Assembly (NCBI GenBank): GCA_907163375.1
Contig: CAJQUW010008706.1
Coordinates: 558,001-622,000, forward strand
Source: Prostheceraeus crozeri
Lineage: Eukaryota > Platyhelminthes > Polycladida > Euryleptidae
Length of the DNA: 64,000 bases
Reading direction: 5' to 3'
How positions within the stretch are numbered: position 1 is the first letter of the stretch; the number at the start of each line of letters is the position of its first letter. Under the pieces are notes generated by a model. That model had not been told where the DNA came from and did not search any database. It saw nothing but the letters and a program-made list of their open reading frames with translations. Of this stretch, positions 60,030 through 64,000 are shown piece by piece. The translations under genes and the position numbers were made by a program.

Positions 60030-60896
60030 CTATCCAATCCTTTCATACAACCGACTTCCGAACTCTCCTGTGATACCAAACAAACGGAATTCTGATGCAT
60101 ATTTTGCTGCAGTTTCGAAAACCCCACCGTTTGCGTGATCAACCCAAACATAATTCGAATCAAACGGCAGCCATTTGCAAAGATTTCTTTTACTACCGAC
60201 ATACATAAATCCATTGTGTTGGCAGCTACCAATATGTGGATATCTGATTATAAAGCGAGCCTTTTCAGGATCATAACCCCTTATCTTAAATACACTAATA
60301 AGTCCACTTTTCAATAGGGTAACGTTCCACGGACGAGCAGAAAGCAATTTAGAGGCTGTAAACCAAGCATTGTTATCCGTGATTCGAACATCCTTTCGCA
60401 GTCCAAAGGTCATGACAACTACTTCAAGACCACGACTATCTAACATTACCAATTTGATCAATGAGAACGGAGAAGGGACTATGTCAACCAAAGGACTCTT
60501 GTACTGGTAGGCGTAACGTTTCACATAATTTATCTTCTCTTGCGTCGCATTCGAATTAGTGCCATCGAGGAGGTCATAAGGATGCTGATGTTGATCCGCG
60601 AGTGTTCTTAGCAGAAGCAAACTCTCATTACCAATACCTATTCTTTTGTACAAAGGACACAATGCTTCGATCGATTTGGAATGCTGACATGAGTAGTAAA
60701 ACGAGCACGAGCCATTTTCAAATGCACGAAAAGCAAACGGGCGAAGACGTGAGGCTTCTCGAATGCAAAAATTTAATTTAGAGAGGTCATTGGCTGATGG
60801 GTGGACTAAATCCTGAGAAATTCTATCACATGTTCCAGTCGATAATTCAATCTTGAATAGAAGAATGATAATAAATAGACAGACTGTATCTCCCAT
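60030..60896 (-). CDS. Intronless secreted protein, 288 aa, unknown family
   Basis: The ATG at 60896 opens MGDTVCLFIIILLFKIELST, a clear signal peptide with cleavage expected near STG/TC. The mature part has seven cysteines (TCDR, FCIR, GSCSFYYSC, ALCPL, GSCQH, NLCKW), two or three N-glycosylation sequons (NGS, NAT, NVT) and no second membrane segment. The C-terminal half has FMYVGSKRNLCKWLPF and VWVDHANGGVFETAA, which look like a compact extracellular fold. A TATAATAAA lies at about 60950 on the same strand. A single uninterrupted exon of this length in AT-rich DNA is unlikely by chance. It lies upstream of the first APC1 exon seen, on the same strand; it may sit in an APC1 intron or be a retrocopy. 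Family not recognised. Confidence 0.72.
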   Translation of the reverse strand: MGDTVCLFIIILLFKIELSTGTCDRISQDLVHPSANDLSKLNFCIREASRLRPFAFRAFENGSCSFYYSCQHSKSIEALCPLYKRIGIGNESLLLLRTLADQHQHPYDLLDGTNSNATQEKINYVKRYAYQYKSPLVDIVPSPFSLIKLVMLDSRGLEVVVMTFGLRKDVRITDNNAWFTASKLLSARPWNVTLLKSGLISVFKIRGYDPEKARFIIRYPHIGSCQHNGFMYVGSKRNLCKWLPFDSNYVWVDHANGGVFETAAKYASEFRLFGITGEFGSRLYERIG

Positions 60897-62735
60897 TGTT
60901 CTTGAAGAATCACAAATGCAGAAATATTTATTCCTTACAGTATCATTTATTATATCCTTAATAGAACTGGAGTCTTGTAATCGTCATAGTTACCGACAAC
61001 ACCGATGAGAAACATCTTAAAGATAAAGCTATTTTTATGAAACATGCAACATTAGTGCGCCATTATAAAATGATGCATTTAGCATCCATTCCTCTGCATC
61101 CTAAGCATAGCACAAGTTTCAACTGGTTAACATTTTAGTCTCCATTTCAGCATCGGTGTCAATTAGTAAATAAATCCCTATTGTCTAAGAATTTGTATTG
61201 TCTCAAAACTATAGAAGCCTTTGTTGAATATAAGGCGTGTTGAACAATAAAACTAAGAATGACGGAATGATGCAATTTGCATGTCACACTGCAGAAGAGG
61301 AGATGAAGAGGCTTCTTGGCATAATTTTCCAATATACTAACAAATAGGTTCCCCTTTGTGGGAAAAAATTCTCAATGACAGAACGAAGGCTGTGCCAACG
61401 GGATGATCACTAAAATCACACAGAACTTTAGATGAATATCACTTCATGAGAGAATATGCATGATACCATGCAACATCACACCATTACTATAGATCGAAGT
61501 AAGAAGACCTCTGCAGATTTTTATATTTGATACTTTGTTGCTTCTATTCTTCCACCCCCACACATTTTTGTTGTTGACACCCGAGAGTGTTGCATCGCCA
61601 TCGATCTTCTCTTACTCCTAAGGACAGTCTCACAGTCGATACAGTCGCAAAGGTGTTGAGTGTGTAAATTCCTCCGGTTTATAGAAAATTTACGGCATTT
61701 GCTTTCTCGTTCACTGTAGCGCAAACAGCAATGAATCCCACGAAGTTCATGATCACAGATGTACCCTGAGTTCTAACTCAGCATCCAAGGGACCAATCCT
61801 TCATCCCAGGGTTCAAGTAAGACTTCTCAGTAGTGTTGTATTGTGACTGAGTGACAGGTCAAGCCCAATCTAAATCCAATGTGACCAAGTTTGACGAACT
61901 TTGATGAATTTGGAAAACTTGAAAATGTGGGGGAGGAAGAATAGAACTAACGATATTTTCAAAATTCACATTTTTACATGCTTTCACATTTGGTGATAAG
62001 GAAAGCAATTCAAAAAAGATCGATGCAATTTTGGATGCCTGATGATGTGGTCATCACCACGAAATGTCGAATTAAAAATCTATATTTATAATGTTTAATA
62101 GCAGAAAACAATGTCAAATACTAATGCTTTCTGCGGAAATTATAATCTTCAAAATTATAATTTCATCAGCATTTGAAACATGTGAATCACTCCAGCTTAA
62201 ATCTTACCACAACGACAATAGTTTAGTATTACTCTGTTTGACCATTCACTTTGCGTAGGCAGTGACTAATTATCGATGATGGATCATGCCTACGCTTAAA
62301 GTTTTGTTTATCAAATATTAGATGAACAAAGACCAGAAAAGAACAATGACACGATGATTGGCGAAAATATTTCCTTGTAACGGTTTATATGCACCTTTAT
62401 TCTTAGTTACAACTTTCCTTCGCTACACATGTACTATCTGTGCCATGAACATATCGTTAGGGTTGCTTAATAAACGCTTGCCACCGAATTATTCCATGAC
62501 TTCCAACAAAATGAGCAATATCGAACAATGACCTTGAAATCTCTGAGTCACAACGCCCACTTCATTAATGAATACTACGTTGCGTTACAAAAGCTTCCGA
62601 GAAAGTTCGATGAGTAACCAAACAGGACTTTGTGAAATAATGGCTGATGAAATTCTCAAATAGCGGACTATAGAAGCTTTAAAGAATTTTGAAAATACTG
62701 ACATCTGAATGAAAATTATATGAGAAACTGTTATA
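60897..62735. other. No gene seen
   Basis: AT-rich; the first 100 bases should contain the promoter of the secreted-protein gene. No repeats recognised. Confidence 0.35.
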
Positions 62736-62906
62736 GAAAGGTGAAAGCAAAATTCTTCTTTGGGTGTTGTATATTTAAAATAAATCTCCTGACGTTTCGC
62801 CGTCTGGCTTGTTCCTGTGAACAAGCCAGACGGCGAAACGTCAGGAGATTTATTTTATTTATTTTAAATATACAACACCCAAAGAAGAATTTTGCTTTCA
62901 CCTTTC
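62736..62906. repeat. Near-perfect palindrome, 79-bp arms, 4-base loop
   Basis: Arms 62736-62814 and 62819-62906 are inverted copies with only a 9-base A/T expansion in the right arm; the loop is CTGT. The central part is CCTGACGTTTCGCCGTCTGG and its complement. CGGCGAAACGTCAGG again matches the hammerhead-type C-GAAA-C-GUC signature seen at 45.28 kb. Confidence 0.93.
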
Positions 62907-64000
62907 CATATCAACAACCGGGTGTGTGGAACCATATCAACTCATATCGAAATTGGTATGGCAATGATAACAAGAAAAAATAAGCAAACTCCTGAATTCT
63001 GACTTAAAACCTCTGAAAACCAGGAATTCCCTTCTCTCTACACTGTTCGTCAAATTCGCACGGGAATTGAATCTATCAAAGTTTCCACTGACTTACTATA
63101 AGACACAAGACCTACTATAAGTAGAACCTACCTTTCCGGAAAACTAGCTTATTTTGGTTTCATCATCATATTTGGCATTATCACATGTGATCACAGAATT
63201 AGATTGTTTAATCCTATCACTTTGCTAGAAGTGCAAACTGATTCAAACAGATGGCACATGCAAGAACTTAATAAGTGGGCAAAAAGAAATTTTTAATACC
63301 TTACAGAGATAGGGAAAATAGTCGTGCGTCGCTTGCGGATTGCTCTGAATTCCTTCAAAATGCTCCGATCGCCACGATTCCTTCAGATTCGAAGAATTCA
63401 GATCATTGCGCAAAAGTTTTCTCGATAATGTTGGGTCCTCCGATCATTTCAAAAAAAGTTAGCAGGCGCACGAAAAAACGTTCACAAACTTCTCTGTAGA
63501 ACTTGACATCGACTGTGTCTCTTTGCTGTGTGATCCGGTTGATAACAGTCACTGAAACTTTGCACAATTTGGCGTGTTTAATGTTGAACTGACTGCTCAT
63601 TGTTCGATTGCTATGGTATTTAGTCAGCAGATTGTGCCATTTCATTTACGCTACATGTTCCAATGTTTCCCTTCTAGTCAAACGGAAGAAGAGACGACCA
63701 GTCTAATTCTGTGCATGTGATATCTGTGCTGTGCTGACGTCGCTCTGTGCTTGGCCGTGTCATTGTCTTTTTCGTCGTTCTCTGGTGTTTTTTCAAGCGT
63801 TTCCGTCCGAGTTTTTGGTATCTACTGATTCGTCGATTCCTTATACATTTCTCTGTTGTGCTGGATTGGAGATATTTGCCCTGGGAGAGCCAAGATTGTT
63901 CATCGCATTTTTTTGTGTGTATTTCTCTGGTGAGCTGTAATCCTTGCCTCTGTCACTGGTCGGGCTGGCAATTGTCTGCCGATGCAATTCAAGGTCACTG
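62907..64000. other. No gene recognised; GC shift near the right edge
   Basis: From about 63660 the sequence becomes richer in G, C and pyrimidine runs with no ORF of note. It could be the start of an element or UTR continuing beyond the window. Confidence 0.3.

Noticed and set aside
1-64000. CRISPR arrays, bacterial operons, ribosome binding sites
   Set aside because: The DNA is eukaryotic; no short direct-repeat arrays with unique spacers or operon layout are present.

Overview
The window is nuclear DNA from an AT-rich invertebrate animal genome. It has spliced host exons, several DNA-transposon families with 8-base target duplications, Penelope-like elements, LINEs, tRNA-derived SINEs and a Polinton remnant. 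This mix fits a marine invertebrate, perhaps a lophotrochozoan, but I cannot name the phylum.

The one recognisable multi-exon host gene is the middle of APC1, the largest scaffold subunit of the anaphase-promoting complex/cyclosome. Seven minus-strand exons run from 55644 down to 23893. Their splice sites are canonical, the frames join exactly, and the product aligns with the human PC-repeat region. The N- and C-terminal exons were not found in the window. APC1 introns hold other minus-strand genes: two small secreted-peptide ORFs (33.3 and 32.8 kb). A 288-residue intronless secreted protein (60.9-60.0 kb) lies upstream of the first APC1 exon seen.

Layout. 0-0.7 kb: tail of a Polinton fossil. 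1.6-6.1 kb: an unknown coiled-coil exon, an old LINE tail and a multicopy gene fragment, interrupted by a broken 2.7-kb hAT transposon and a 0.8-kb hAT MITE. 6.37-12.95 kb: a Penelope-like element with inverted arms, its left arm split by a young LTR retrotransposon. 14.4-14.8 kb: minisatellite. 16.7-18.8 kb: nested inverted-repeat elements, one splitting a tRNA-like SINE. 18.8-23.9 kb: little recognisable. 23.9-28.5 kb: APC1 exons and a LINE scrap. 30-31 kb: SINE and LINE scraps. 32.6-33.6 kb: secreted peptides and a THAP fragment. 35.4-41.4 kb: a 5,965-bp unit with about 400-bp terminal inverted repeats and a perfect 8-base target duplication, carrying a degraded reverse transcriptase/nuclease gene. 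42-49.4 kb: small repeats, foldback DNA, a 139-bp satellite and APC1 exons. 50.1-53 kb: a nearly intact LINE with a PHD-like finger, then a Penelope endonuclease fragment and a hammerhead-like motif. 55-57.6 kb: an APC1 exon, a Penelope RT fragment and a MITE. 58-64 kb: an inverted-repeat element, the secreted gene and a hairpin palindrome.

The best candidate for something undescribed is the 35.4-41.4 kb unit. Its ends look like a cut-and-paste DNA transposon, but its only recognisable gene is a non-LTR-type reverse transcriptase whose start codon lies inside the inverted repeat. The two signal-peptide ORFs and the hammerhead-like motif come next.
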